Shown here: piece by piece, positions 56,942 through 64,000 of the stretch
How the letters are laid out: each line of letters starts with the position of its first letter
Position numbering within the stretch: the stretch's first letter is position 1
Source: Duganella lactea
GTDB lineage: Bacteria; Pseudomonadota; Gammaproteobacteria; Burkholderiales; Burkholderiaceae_D
Direction: 5' to 3'
DNA length: 64,000 nucleotides
Assembly (NCBI RefSeq): GCF_009857505.1
Contig: NZ_WWCP01000006.1
Location: forward strand, 62,001 to 126,000
The notes under the pieces: generated by a model
Databases searched by the model: none
Seen by the model: only the letters and a program-made list of their open reading frames with translations
Told to the model about the DNA's origin: nothing
Translations under genes and position numbers: made by a program

Positions 56942-57014
56942 TTTTTCTCTATTTTGGCAATAAATTTAACTTCAGAATCGGCGGCGCAAGTGCGAGCGTC
57001 AATCATAATGATGC

Positions 57015-57076
57015 TCAGTTAAGCCGAAAACCACCGCGTCATTCCCGCGAAGGCGGGAACGACAGCGCTTAACTGA
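57015..57076. repeat. Nested palindromic repeat
   Basis: An outer perfect inverted repeat TCAGTTAAGC / GCTTAACTGA (57015-57024, 57067-57076) encloses an inner hairpin of the ATTCCCGC...GCGGGAA type (57041-57059). The inner part is the same repeat family as at 53461-53485. It lies in a 230-base gap with no gene. Confidence 0.6.
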
Positions 57077-57171
57077 ACGGCATTGGAGCACTAGAGCAGC
57101 ACATCATACCGGCGTCTCGAAACTCTAACTCATCTGACAAGTTCTGTCAGGTGAAGTCTGCACCCGCAGCG

Positions 57172-58542
57172 TTAATGATGATGGTGCATATCACCGTCCC
57201 GCTTCACGTCCGCCGGGGTTGACGGCTTCGCTGGCGGCGCATCGGGCGCGCGCGGCGCGGCGGGAAGTTCGCCGGTCCATTCGCGGGCCACCGTGCCTTG
57301 CGGATGCGGGTACCAGCCCGGGTCCTTGTAGTCGTTGCGCGCCAGACCTTCCCTCACCTTCACCACCGTGAACATGCCGCCCATTTCCAGACCGCCGAAC
57401 GGCCCGGTGCCGGTCATCATCGGCAGCGTGTTCTCCGGCAGCGGCATCTTCATGTCGCCCATGGCGGCGCCCTTGTCGCCCATGACCATGTAGCCCGGCA
57501 CCAGATTGTTGATCTTCTGTGCCACGCCGCTATGGTCAACGCCGATCATGGTCGGCACGTCGTGCCCCATCGCGTTCATGGTGTGATGCGATTTGTGACA
57601 GTGGAAGGCCCAGTCGCCCGGTTCGTCGGCGATAAACTCGATCGCCCGCATCTGGCCGACCGCGACATCCGTCGTCACCTCCGGCCAGCGCGCCGATGGA
57701 CGCACCCAGCCGCCATCGGTGCCGGTCACTTCAAACGTGTGGCCGTGCAGATGCACAGGATGATTGGTCATGGTCAGGTTGCCGACGCGGATGCGCACCC
57801 GGTCGTTTTTGCGCACCACCATCGGATCGATGCCGGGGAAGGCGCGGCCATTAAACGTCCACAGATTAAAGTCCGTCATCGTATTGATCTTCGGCGTGTA
57901 GCTGCCCGGATCGATATCGTAAGCGCTGAGCAAGAAGACGAAATCGCGGTCCACCGCATGCAGCTTCGGATCGCGCGGATGCGTCACCCAGAAACCCATC
58001 ATCCCCATCGCCATCTGCGCCATCTCGTCGGCGTGCGGGTGATACATGAATGTGCCGGCGTTCCTGGCGACGAATTCGTACACAAAGGTTTTCCCCGGCG
58101 GGATGCCGGGCTGCGTCAGACCGGTCACGCCGTCCATGCCGTTCGGCAGGCGCTGGCCGTGCCAATGCACGCTGGTGTGCTCCGGCAGCTTGTTGGTGAC
58201 GAAAATGCGCACACGGTCACCCTCCACCACCTCGATGGTCGGCCCAGGACTCTGGCCGTTGTAGCCCCACAGATTGGCGGTCATGCCCGGCGCGATCTCG
58301 CGCACCACCGGCTCGGCCACCAGGTGAAACTCCTTGACGCCATCCTTCATCCGCCAGGGCAGCGTCCAGCCGTTCAGCGTGACGACCGGGTTGTACGGCC
58401 GGCCGTTCGGCGGCGCCACCGGGGCTGCGGTGGTGGCGGTCGAATGCACATGCGCTTCCGGCAGCGATGCCGCCCCTGCCTTGGTCACCATGCCGGCGCC
58501 GATCAGGGCCGCGCCACTCAAGAAAGATCTGCGGTTGGTCAT
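57172..58542 (-). CDS. Multicopper oxidase (copper-resistance type)
   Basis: A 456-residue exported enzyme. The N-terminus has a twin-arginine-like MTNRRSFLSGAALIGAG signal. Copper ligands are visible in SVHWHG, FMYHPHAD, HPVHLHGH and the type 1/3 segment HCHKSHHTMNAM. The extreme C-terminus carries a run of four histidines (DMHHHH). Such laccase-like proteins oxidise Cu(I) in the periplasm. The start overlaps the TolC-like gene stop by four bases, so the two are an operon with the metal-rich small protein upstream. Confidence 0.9.
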   Translation of the reverse strand: MTNRRSFLSGAALIGAGMVTKAGAASLPEAHVHSTATTAAPVAPPNGRPYNPVVTLNGWTLPWRMKDGVKEFHLVAEPVVREIAPGMTANLWGYNGQSPGPTIEVVEGDRVRIFVTNKLPEHTSVHWHGQRLPNGMDGVTGLTQPGIPPGKTFVYEFVARNAGTFMYHPHADEMAQMAMGMMGFWVTHPRDPKLHAVDRDFVFLLSAYDIDPGSYTPKINTMTDFNLWTFNGRAFPGIDPMVVRKNDRVRIRVGNLTMTNHPVHLHGHTFEVTGTDGGWVRPSARWPEVTTDVAVGQMRAIEFIADEPGDWAFHCHKSHHTMNAMGHDVPTMIGVDHSGVAQKINNLVPGYMVMGDKGAAMGDMKMPLPENTLPMMTGTGPFGGLEMGGMFTVVKVREGLARNDYKDPGWYPHPQGTVAREWTGELPAAPRAPDAPPAKPSTPADVKRDGDMHHHH

Positions 58543-59921
58543 GGTTTTACTCCTGTATTGGTTGGCAGACGGCCGCCCAGCGCGGCCTCCAGGTTGGCTT
58601 GGGCGGTCCAGTAGTCTTTCAGCGCGTTGATATAGCCGCTGACGGCGGTAGCTTGTTCGCGCGCATCGGCCAGCAGTTCGAAGACGCTCATCAGCATGCC
58701 GTTGTAGCGCAGCAGCGTTTGATCCGAGATCTGTTTGCGCAGCGGGACCACATGGTCGCGGTAGTGGCGCGCCAGCTCGTAGGAGGCGCGATAGTCGGCA
58801 TAGCTTTCGCGCGCCTCGCTGCGGGCATCGACGGCGGCTTGCGTCAGCAGATTCACCGATTGCATATACGTCGCCTCGGCTCGCGCCACGCGCGCCGAGC
58901 CCCAGTCAAACAACGGAATCTCCAGCGAGATTTCGTAACCGCGCGTGGCGGTGCCGCCTTCCGTATTGCGTACCGCGCCCAGATCGAGCACGTTGACGAA
59001 GCGCGTGGTGCGGGTCAGGCCCAGCGTGGATGCGGTGTGTTCGGTATCCAGCCTGGCGGCCTGAATGTCCAGCCGTTCGTTCACGGCGGTCTGCTCGACG
59101 TCCGCCAGCTCGCGCGGTGCGGCCGGCAAATCCGGCAGATGATCCGGCAGACGATAGGCGGCGGCCTGTTCGCCGCTCAGGCCCAGCAACCTTGTCAGTT
59201 TTTCACGCGCGGCGACAGCGGCTTTCTGCGCATGCGTGACCTCCGCCACCGTCTGCGCATGGTAAGCCTGCTCGCGCGCCTGATCCAGCGCGCTCCAGTT
59301 GCCGGCCTTGCGCATGCGTCCCGCCAGTTCCGCGCTGGCCTGCGCCGACGCTTCGACCTGTTTGGCGTAGTCGGCAAGCTGCGTGGCGGCCACCGCCTCT
59401 ACCCACGCCCGGCGCGTGTCGGCGGCAACCTTCAGCGCCTCGTTGGCCACCAAAAGCTTGGTCTGTTCAAAGCGCCGGCCCTCGATGCGGCTAGCCATCG
59501 GCGCGGTGATCAGGCTGACCAGATTGAAGGTCAGCGTGCGCTCGTAGCCGACTTCACCGCCGCCGTGGCTGCGCTTGAAATCGAATACCGGATTTTGCAT
59601 GCGGCCGGCCTGCACCAGATCCGCCTCGGCCACGCCCAGCGACCAGTAGCTGGCCTGCAGGCCACGGTTGTTCAGCAGCGCCACTTGCACCGCATCGTCG
59701 GCGGCCAGCGGCTGCGCCAGTTTTTTGCTGATGACGGCGGCCAGCGCGCGCGCGTCGTCTTCGTTGCGCGGCAGGCGTCCCTCGACGCTGGCGCGGGCGC
59801 CGGTGCGTGGCTCGCTGATGCCGGCGGCGGTGCTGAAGCCACCATCACCGGACAGCGACGCACAGCCGCTCAACAGCAGCGCCAATCCGGCGCCACTGGC
59901 GAATTTATACAGAGAAGTCAT
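58539..59921 (-). CDS. TolC-family outer-membrane efflux lipoprotein
   Basis: A 460-residue protein with a lipobox signal (LLLSGCAS, Cys about residue 19) and two long coiled-coil regions typical of TolC/CusC proteins (about 150-260 and 340-440). VRNTEGGTATRGYEISLEIPLFDWGSAR is the conserved strand region, read over about residues 315-342. No RND pump or membrane-fusion gene is adjacent, so its partner lies elsewhere or it works only with the multicopper oxidase. The ATG at 59921 is chosen because the lipobox follows at the right distance. Confidence 0.88.
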   Translation of the reverse strand: MTSLYKFASGAGLALLLSGCASLSGDGGFSTAAGISEPRTGARASVEGRLPRNEDDARALAAVISKKLAQPLAADDAVQVALLNNRGLQASYWSLGVAEADLVQAGRMQNPVFDFKRSHGGGEVGYERTLTFNLVSLITAPMASRIEGRRFEQTKLLVANEALKVAADTRRAWVEAVAATQLADYAKQVEASAQASAELAGRMRKAGNWSALDQAREQAYHAQTVAEVTHAQKAAVAAREKLTRLLGLSGEQAAAYRLPDHLPDLPAAPRELADVEQTAVNERLDIQAARLDTEHTASTLGLTRTTRFVNVLDLGAVRNTEGGTATRGYEISLEIPLFDWGSARVARAEATYMQSVNLLTQAAVDARSEARESYADYRASYELARHYRDHVVPLRKQISDQTLLRYNGMLMSVFELLADAREQATAVSGYINALKDYWTAQANLEAALGGRLPTNTGVKP

Positions 59922-59978
59922 GTCCTCTACCTCAAAAATCAATGGAAAATCCAGCTCGTGGACGGAGCTGTCGCGTGA

Positions 59979-60374
59979 TCAGGCGTAGTGGCCTTGAGGG
60001 GGACGTTCCGGATGGGCCAGATCGACCGCGGGCAGGAAGCCGGAATAGAAAGGAATCACGCGCGATGCCATCGGCAACGCGGGTTCGGCAACTTGCAGCG
60101 TCAGCACCGGCGCGGCGGCCGCGCAGCACGCGGAACCGCTGCATTTCATGCTGCTGTGGGAGGCCGCGCCATCGTTGGCTTTCGGCTTGGCTTGCGCCAT
60201 CGCCGCCATCATGGCCGCGTGATCGTGCGGCCCGGATGGCATGACCATCTGCGCATGGCTGGCCGACGCTGGCGCCGCGACGGCGCACAGCATCATCTGT
60301 GCCGCCGCGTATCCCTGATAAGGGACCGCCAGCAGCACCAGCCAGACGACGAGGGATCGGAACAGGACAGTCAT
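59979..60374 (-). CDS. Small exported metal-rich protein of the copper cluster
   Basis: A 131-residue protein with a signal peptide (about 1-23). The rest is rich in potential copper ligands: MVMPSGPHDHAAMMAAM and HSSMKCSGSACC. I do not recognise a named domain, but small His/Met/Cys-rich exported proteins often start copper operons. It lies 57 bases upstream of the TolC-like gene on the same strand. Copper binding is inference from residue content and context. Confidence 0.65.
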   Translation of the reverse strand: MTVLFRSLVVWLVLLAVPYQGYAAAQMMLCAVAAPASASHAQMVMPSGPHDHAAMMAAMAQAKPKANDGAASHSSMKCSGSACCAAAAPVLTLQVAEPALPMASRVIPFYSGFLPAVDLAHPERPPQGHYA

Positions 60375-60420
60375 GCCGCAATCTTATCACAGGCGGCAAA
60401 CGCCGATTCCGAGGCCATGC

Positions 60421-61848
60421 TTAATCCTGCTTCGGCGTGCGGCCGATATTCTCGTCCATATTGGCCAGGTACCAGGTCAGCGACGTCATGACGGCGACAT
60501 GGCGCTTCAACTCCAGCGGGCTAACCTTGTCCAGCGTGTCGGCCGGCGTGTGGTGGTAGCTGAAGTACGAGCTGGCGTCGACCAGCGGCATGAACACCGG
60601 CACGCCGGCGTGTTCCAGCGGGCTGGTATCGGCCGCGCCGGTGTAGTCGCGGCGTTCGAAGATGCCGGCGCCGATCGGCTGCAACGCGGTCGTCAGTGGC
60701 GCGAAGTATTTGACCATCGGCGGCGTCACGCTGCCGACAAAGCCGAATGAACGACCAGCGCCGCTGTCGGACTCGATGGCGGCGAAGTGTTTTTCCACCT
60801 TGTTCTTATTGTTTTCAAAGTAGGTCTTGCCGCCCTGGGTGCCGTTTTCCTCGTTCATCCAGGCGATCACGCGGATGGTGCGGCGCGGTTTGAGCTTCAG
60901 TTTATTCAAGGTGTCGATCACCGCCATGGCGCCGGCCACGCCGGTACCATCGTCATGCGCGCCGGTGGACAGGTCCCACGAATCCAGGTGCCCGGAGACG
61001 ATCACCACTTCGTCGGCCTTGTCGGTGCCCGGCAGGTCGGCGATGACGTTGAAGCTGTCGGCGTCGGGCAAGGTCTGCGGCGTCAGGGTCAGGTGCATTT
61101 TCAGCGGGCCGCGGGCCGACAGGCGATCAATCAGCATCGCGTCCTCCGCCGTGACGGCGGCGGCGGGAATGCGCGCGCCGTCGGCCAGCAGCGTCACACC
61201 AGTGTGCGGAATGCGGTAGTTGGCGCCGCCGACCGAGCGCACCAGCGCGGCCACCGCGCCCAGTTCAGCGGCCGCCTTCGGCCCTTGCGTGCGGAAGCGC
61301 GCACCGGCGCCGTAGGCCGGGCCGGCATGGCCGCGCTCCGCCATCTCCTGGTCGAACACCACGTCGAACAACACGATGGCGCCTTTGACCTGCGCCGCCT
61401 TGGCTTTCAGTTCCTCAAAGCTGCGCACCACGATCACCGGCGCGGTCAAGCCGGCGGCCGGCGTGGCGCCAGAGCCACCCAGCGCGGTCAGCACCACTTT
61501 CTGCGTGATGCCGGCGGGACGGCCGGCATACTCCACCAGCTCCGCTTTCTCTTCGCCGCGTACCCAATGCGGCACCTTGACCGGTTCCAGCGTCACCTTG
61601 GCGCCCAGCTTGCGCATCGCTGCCGCCACCTGCTCCACCGCCGCCTCGGCGCCGCGCGAGCCGGACAGGCGCGGACCTACCAGGTCGGTCAGGTCGGCCA
61701 GACGTTCGTAGGCCCAGTCGCTTTGCATGGCGCTGTCGCGGATCTGGCCCAGCGTGGCGGCATCGTTGGCGGCGGCGATAGCGCCCATGCTCAGCAAACT
61801 GCTGGCCAGCACGGTCAGCGACAGGGTTTTCTTGATAGCGGATTTCAT
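60421..61848 (-). CDS. M28-family metallopeptidase (carboxypeptidase Q-like)
   Basis: A 475-residue exported peptidase with a signal peptide ending AIAAAN (about residue 26). An N-terminal half contains the PA-domain insert (about 130-240), then the M28 zinc site. Ligands are seen in VSGHLDSWD, the bridging aspartate in GAHDDGTG, the catalytic Glu-Glu in WMNEENG, and a further aspartate in IESDSGAG. The likely role is aminopeptidase or dipeptidase in the periplasm. It is transcribed toward the copper cluster but separated from it by 46 bases. Confidence 0.9.
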   Translation of the reverse strand: MKSAIKKTLSLTVLASSLLSMGAIAAANDAATLGQIRDSAMQSDWAYERLADLTDLVGPRLSGSRGAEAAVEQVAAAMRKLGAKVTLEPVKVPHWVRGEEKAELVEYAGRPAGITQKVVLTALGGSGATPAAGLTAPVIVVRSFEELKAKAAQVKGAIVLFDVVFDQEMAERGHAGPAYGAGARFRTQGPKAAAELGAVAALVRSVGGANYRIPHTGVTLLADGARIPAAAVTAEDAMLIDRLSARGPLKMHLTLTPQTLPDADSFNVIADLPGTDKADEVVIVSGHLDSWDLSTGAHDDGTGVAGAMAVIDTLNKLKLKPRRTIRVIAWMNEENGTQGGKTYFENNKNKVEKHFAAIESDSGAGRSFGFVGSVTPPMVKYFAPLTTALQPIGAGIFERRDYTGAADTSPLEHAGVPVFMPLVDASSYFSYHHTPADTLDKVSPLELKRHVAVMTSLTWYLANMDENIGRTPKQD

Positions 61849-61979
61849 GCGGTTCCTGTGGTGGTAAGAGGTCAGAGGTCAGCCTTAAACGATAACTCAA
61901 CATGACGCAATTGTCATCATGTTGATTTGCCATCTCAGTTAAACTAGGATGTCGGTTCACCGTTCCGAAGGATGCGTCT

Positions 61980-62510
61980 ATGCTCAAGGGTCAACTCTGC
62001 ACCGTCCGCCATCTGCTGACCGCCGATCTGAATACCTTCATCGCCCTGGTCAACGACCTGCCATCGCGCGGCGACTATTTTTCGACCCATTTCAAATCCC
62101 CGGAAACGATGCGGCGGGAATTCATGCAGAACAGTTTCGTCACCGAGGACAGCGAACTGTTTGTCATCGAGGATGCGCTGCACCACATCGTCGGCGTCAT
62201 CACCCATTTCAAAAGCCGCACGCCAACCTCGCGTGAAATCGGCTACCGGCTACTCGATACCAAATTGGCCGGACAAGGATATGTAACGGAGGCCTGCCGG
62301 CTGCTGGTCGATTATCTGTTCAATGTCCACCAATACCATCGGCTCGAATTACTGACAGCACCGGAGAACGTCGCCTCGGCGCGCATCGCGGAAAAATGCG
62401 GCTTCCGGGCCGAAGGCACGCTGCGCCAGTCCTTCTTCATCAATGGCCATTACCAGGATGTGACGGTCTTCAGCCTGCTGCGCCCGGAATGGGAAGCGCG
62501 GCGTCTTTGA
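61980..62510 (+). CDS. GNAT acetyltransferase (RimJ/RimL type)
   Basis: A 176-residue N-acetyltransferase. The acetyl-CoA-binding motif A is seen in LLDTKLAGQGYVTEACRLL (Q-x-x-G-x-G/A variant). The ending ENVASARIAEKCGFRAEGTLRQS is typical of the RimJ/RimL subgroup that modifies protein N-termini or small molecules. AAGGATGCGTCT precedes the ATG. It diverges from the peptidase gene. Substrate unknown. Confidence 0.88.
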   Translation: MLKGQLCTVRHLLTADLNTFIALVNDLPSRGDYFSTHFKSPETMRREFMQNSFVTEDSELFVIEDALHHIVGVITHFKSRTPTSREIGYRLLDTKLAGQGYVTEACRLLVDYLFNVHQYHRLELLTAPENVASARIAEKCGFRAEGTLRQSFFINGHYQDVTVFSLLRPEWEARRL

Positions 62511-62656
62511 AGGTGTCTCCAAATGTAACAAGCCATTACCAGCATGGCCGGTTTGTAAGCATCTGTATAAGACATGGCATTTCCCCGTCCAGGATTTATA
62601 GTGGAGTCACTGGCTGAAGGATCATTCCGGTCCCGCGCCACAGCAAGGGGATTACC

Positions 62657-63106
62657 ATGTTGAGCAAAAAATTATTGGGTGTAGCGTTACTGGCCACTGC
62701 AGCGGTATCGTCGCCGGTATTCGCCAGCGACCGTGATTTCAACACGGTGGCCGGCGCTGTGGTGGGCGCCGCGATTGGCAACAGCACCGGCGGTCGCGAT
62801 GGCGCCATCGTTGGCGGCCTGGTTGGCGCGGCGGTGGGTAACAGCATCCGCACCTCGGATGACCGCTACTATCGCGGCGGCGGCCGCGACTACGTGGAAA
62901 CGCGCGTCTACAGCCAGCCGGCCCCGGTCTACTATGAACGTCCAGCGCCGGTCTACTATGAGCGTCCAGCGCCGGTGTACTATGCGCCACCTCCACGCTA
63001 CTACGAGCCGCCACCACGCGTGATTTACGTTGAGCCGCGCCCGTCCTATCGTGAGTATCGCTACGAGCGCTGGGAACACCGCCACCGCGATCGCTGGGAT
63101 CGTTAA
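62657..63106 (+). CDS. Glycine-zipper envelope protein with Tyr/Pro repeats
   Basis: A 149-residue exported protein with a signal peptide ending SPVFAS (about residue 24). A glycine-zipper segment (VAGAVVGAAIGNSTGGRDGAIVGGLVGAAVGN, about 31-62) is of the kind that inserts in or bridges membranes. The second half is disordered and rich in Tyr, Pro and Arg. It includes three near-identical PAPVYYER-type units encoded by a 24-base tandem repeat (62922-62993). AAGGGGATTACC precedes the ATG and a terminator follows. Outer-membrane or periplasmic localisation is likely. Confidence 0.8.
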   Translation: MLSKKLLGVALLATAAVSSPVFASDRDFNTVAGAVVGAAIGNSTGGRDGAIVGGLVGAAVGNSIRTSDDRYYRGGGRDYVETRVYSQPAPVYYERPAPVYYERPAPVYYAPPPRYYEPPPRVIYVEPRPSYREYRYERWEHRHRDRWDR

Positions 63107-63127
63107 GCGATAGACAAGACTACAACC

Positions 63128-63153
63128 AAGCCCCGATTCGTCGGGGCTTTTTT
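63128..63153 (+). terminator. Rho-independent terminator after the glycine-zipper gene
   Basis: AAGCCCCGA and TCGGGGCTT form a 9-base-pair stem around the stable TTCG loop, followed by a run of T. It is a textbook intrinsic terminator. Confidence 0.9.
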
Positions 63154-63190
63154 CATGATCCCTCCGCTAACGGTCTTCGACGGGGGAATC

Positions 63191-64000
63191 ATGACGACAG
63201 CAGACACAATCATCGCTTTGGAACTGGGCCACTACCGGCTGCGCGAGCAGATCGGCGGTTCGGCCTACGGCATCATCTGGCGCGCCAGTGGGCCGCAGAC
63301 CACCAGCGACGTCGCCATCAAGTTGATCAACCAGGAGCAGATGACGCGCGCCCTGCCCGCGCAACGGGACCGCTGGACCGCCAGCGCCCATAATGAGATC
63401 GCGTTTTTGCAGTCGCTGGAGCCGTGGGACGAGCGGCATATCGTGCGCCTGCTCGACAGCGGCTGGCACGATGGCCTGCCGGTGCTGGCGCTGGAGCTGA
63501 TGGGGTGCGATCTGGGCAAGCACATGGTCGCGCTGAAGGGTCGCGGCGAGCGTCTGCCGCTGGCGCGGGCGCTGGGCTGGATCGCGCAGATCAATCAGGC
63601 GCTGGCCAAGGTGCATCAATACGGCTGGCGCTATCTGGACCTGAAGCCGGCCAATGTGCTGCTCGATCCGCATCTGAACACCGTCAAGCTGGCGGATTTC
63701 GGCACCAACCGCGAATTGGGCAGCCTGGCGGCGCATTCGTATGCCGGCACCGCCAACTGGCAGGCGCCGGAGCAGTTCTTCCCGGCGGACGGCGGCGGCT
63801 ACGCAACCGGCGCGCGCAGCGACTATTTTTCGCTGGGCGCGATGCTGTACTTCCTGGTCACCAGCGGCACGCCGCTGCGCTTTGGCGCCGAGTGCGGGCA
63901 GGCCTATCGCGAGCATCATATGGCTGGCGCCGACCTGCTGCGCAGCCGGAATGGCGGCGCGATTCCATCGGCTTTACACGCGGAAGAAGAGGAACACTTC
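63191..64000 (+). CDS. Serine/threonine protein kinase (truncated by window edge)
   Basis: The first 270 residues are present and the frame runs off the window. A eukaryote-type kinase domain begins at once: glycine loop IGGSAYGIIW, VAIK lysine Lys44, catalytic loop YLDLKPANV with Asp150, and DFG Asp169. The usual HRD is YLD, so it is a non-RD kinase, but Asp and the following Lys are kept. GTANWQAPEQF matches the P+1 region. GGGGGA precedes the ATG. Whether a sensor or transmembrane part follows cannot be seen. Confidence 0.88.
   Translation, partial: MTTADTIIALELGHYRLREQIGGSAYGIIWRASGPQTTSDVAIKLINQEQMTRALPAQRDRWTASAHNEIAFLQSLEPWDERHIVRLLDSGWHDGLPVLALELMGCDLGKHMVALKGRGERLPLARALGWIAQINQALAKVHQYGWRYLDLKPANVLLDPHLNTVKLADFGTNRELGSLAAHSYAGTANWQAPEQFFPADGGGYATGARSDYFSLGAMLYFLVTSGTPLRFGAECGQAYREHHMAGADLLRSRNGGAIPSALHAEEEEHF

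Noticed and set aside
57134..57150. CTGACA-AGTTC-TGTCAG stem as terminator of the multicopper oxidase gene
   Set aside because: A 6-base-pair stem without a T-run in the transcription direction is too weak to call.

Overview
The window is GC-rich and encodes Burkholderiales-type families throughout. It most likely comes from the chromosome of an Oxalobacteraceae bacterium (Duganella, Massilia, Rugamonas or Herbaspirillum-like). This placement is inferred from gene families and style: NahR/NagR and NodD/FdeR-type regulators, Burkholderia-type porin, repeated GGAGAC ribosome sites. No marker gene proves it. Most of the window is a catabolic island for plant aromatics.

Region 1 (1-21 kb). After the end of an upstream unit (EthD-like protein), a NodD/FdeR-like LysR gene diverges from a 12-gene plus-strand operon (1920-15913). 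The operon starts with an envelope module: DUF1302 outer-membrane protein, DUF1329 periplasmic protein, YCF48/BNR beta-propeller and RND/MMPL transporter. It continues with an alpha/beta hydrolase, VOC extradiol-type dioxygenase, Rieske ferredoxin, FAD monooxygenase, MFS transporter, cupin, FAH-family hydrolase and NAD-epimerase. The content resembles the flavonoid-degradation (fde) operon of Herbaspirillum, so A-ring attack on a flavonoid is my working inference. Facing it are a tannase/feruloyl-esterase lipoprotein, an orphan ABC binding protein and a MarR regulator.

Region 2 (19.4-36.9 kb) handles phenylpropanoids. A XylR/DmpR-type sigma-54 activator lies next to a near-consensus UAS and a possible -24/-12 promoter. 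It diverges from an operon of aldehyde dehydrogenase, coniferyl-alcohol dehydrogenase and a second copy of the same envelope module. In this copy the RND transporter is fused to a complete type-B carboxylesterase. A MarR gene then diverges, across a perfect palindrome, from ech-vdh-fcs (feruloyl/coumaroyl-CoA to vanillin/4-hydroxybenzaldehyde and the acids). A pectate lyase follows, convergent, behind a strong bidirectional terminator.

Region 3 (38-40.8 kb) is accessory DNA. It holds an 896-bp transposase-less element with IS21-like multi-repeat ends and a 4-bp target duplication. The element carries a small membrane-protein gene and a nested MITE. Small orphan genes follow, one with a duplicated ribosome-binding site and start.

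Region 4 (40.9-53.2 kb) is a complete minus-strand salicylate/gentisate operon. It encodes salicylate 5-hydroxylase (nagAa, nagG, nagH, nagAb), gentisate dioxygenase (nagI), fumarylpyruvate hydrolase (nagK), a five-gene branched-chain-type ABC importer, maleylpyruvate isomerase (nagL) and a porin. It is divergent from a NahR/NagR-type LysR gene with a canonical NahR box.

Region 5 (53.3-64 kb) is general chromosome: tRNA-Leu(UAA), ClC channel, diguanylate cyclase, small hypotheticals, a copper cluster (multicopper oxidase, TolC-like lipoprotein, metal-rich small protein), M28 peptidase, GNAT acetyltransferase, glycine-zipper protein and a truncated Ser/Thr kinase at the edge.

All calls come from reading sequence and remembered family features. 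No database search was run.
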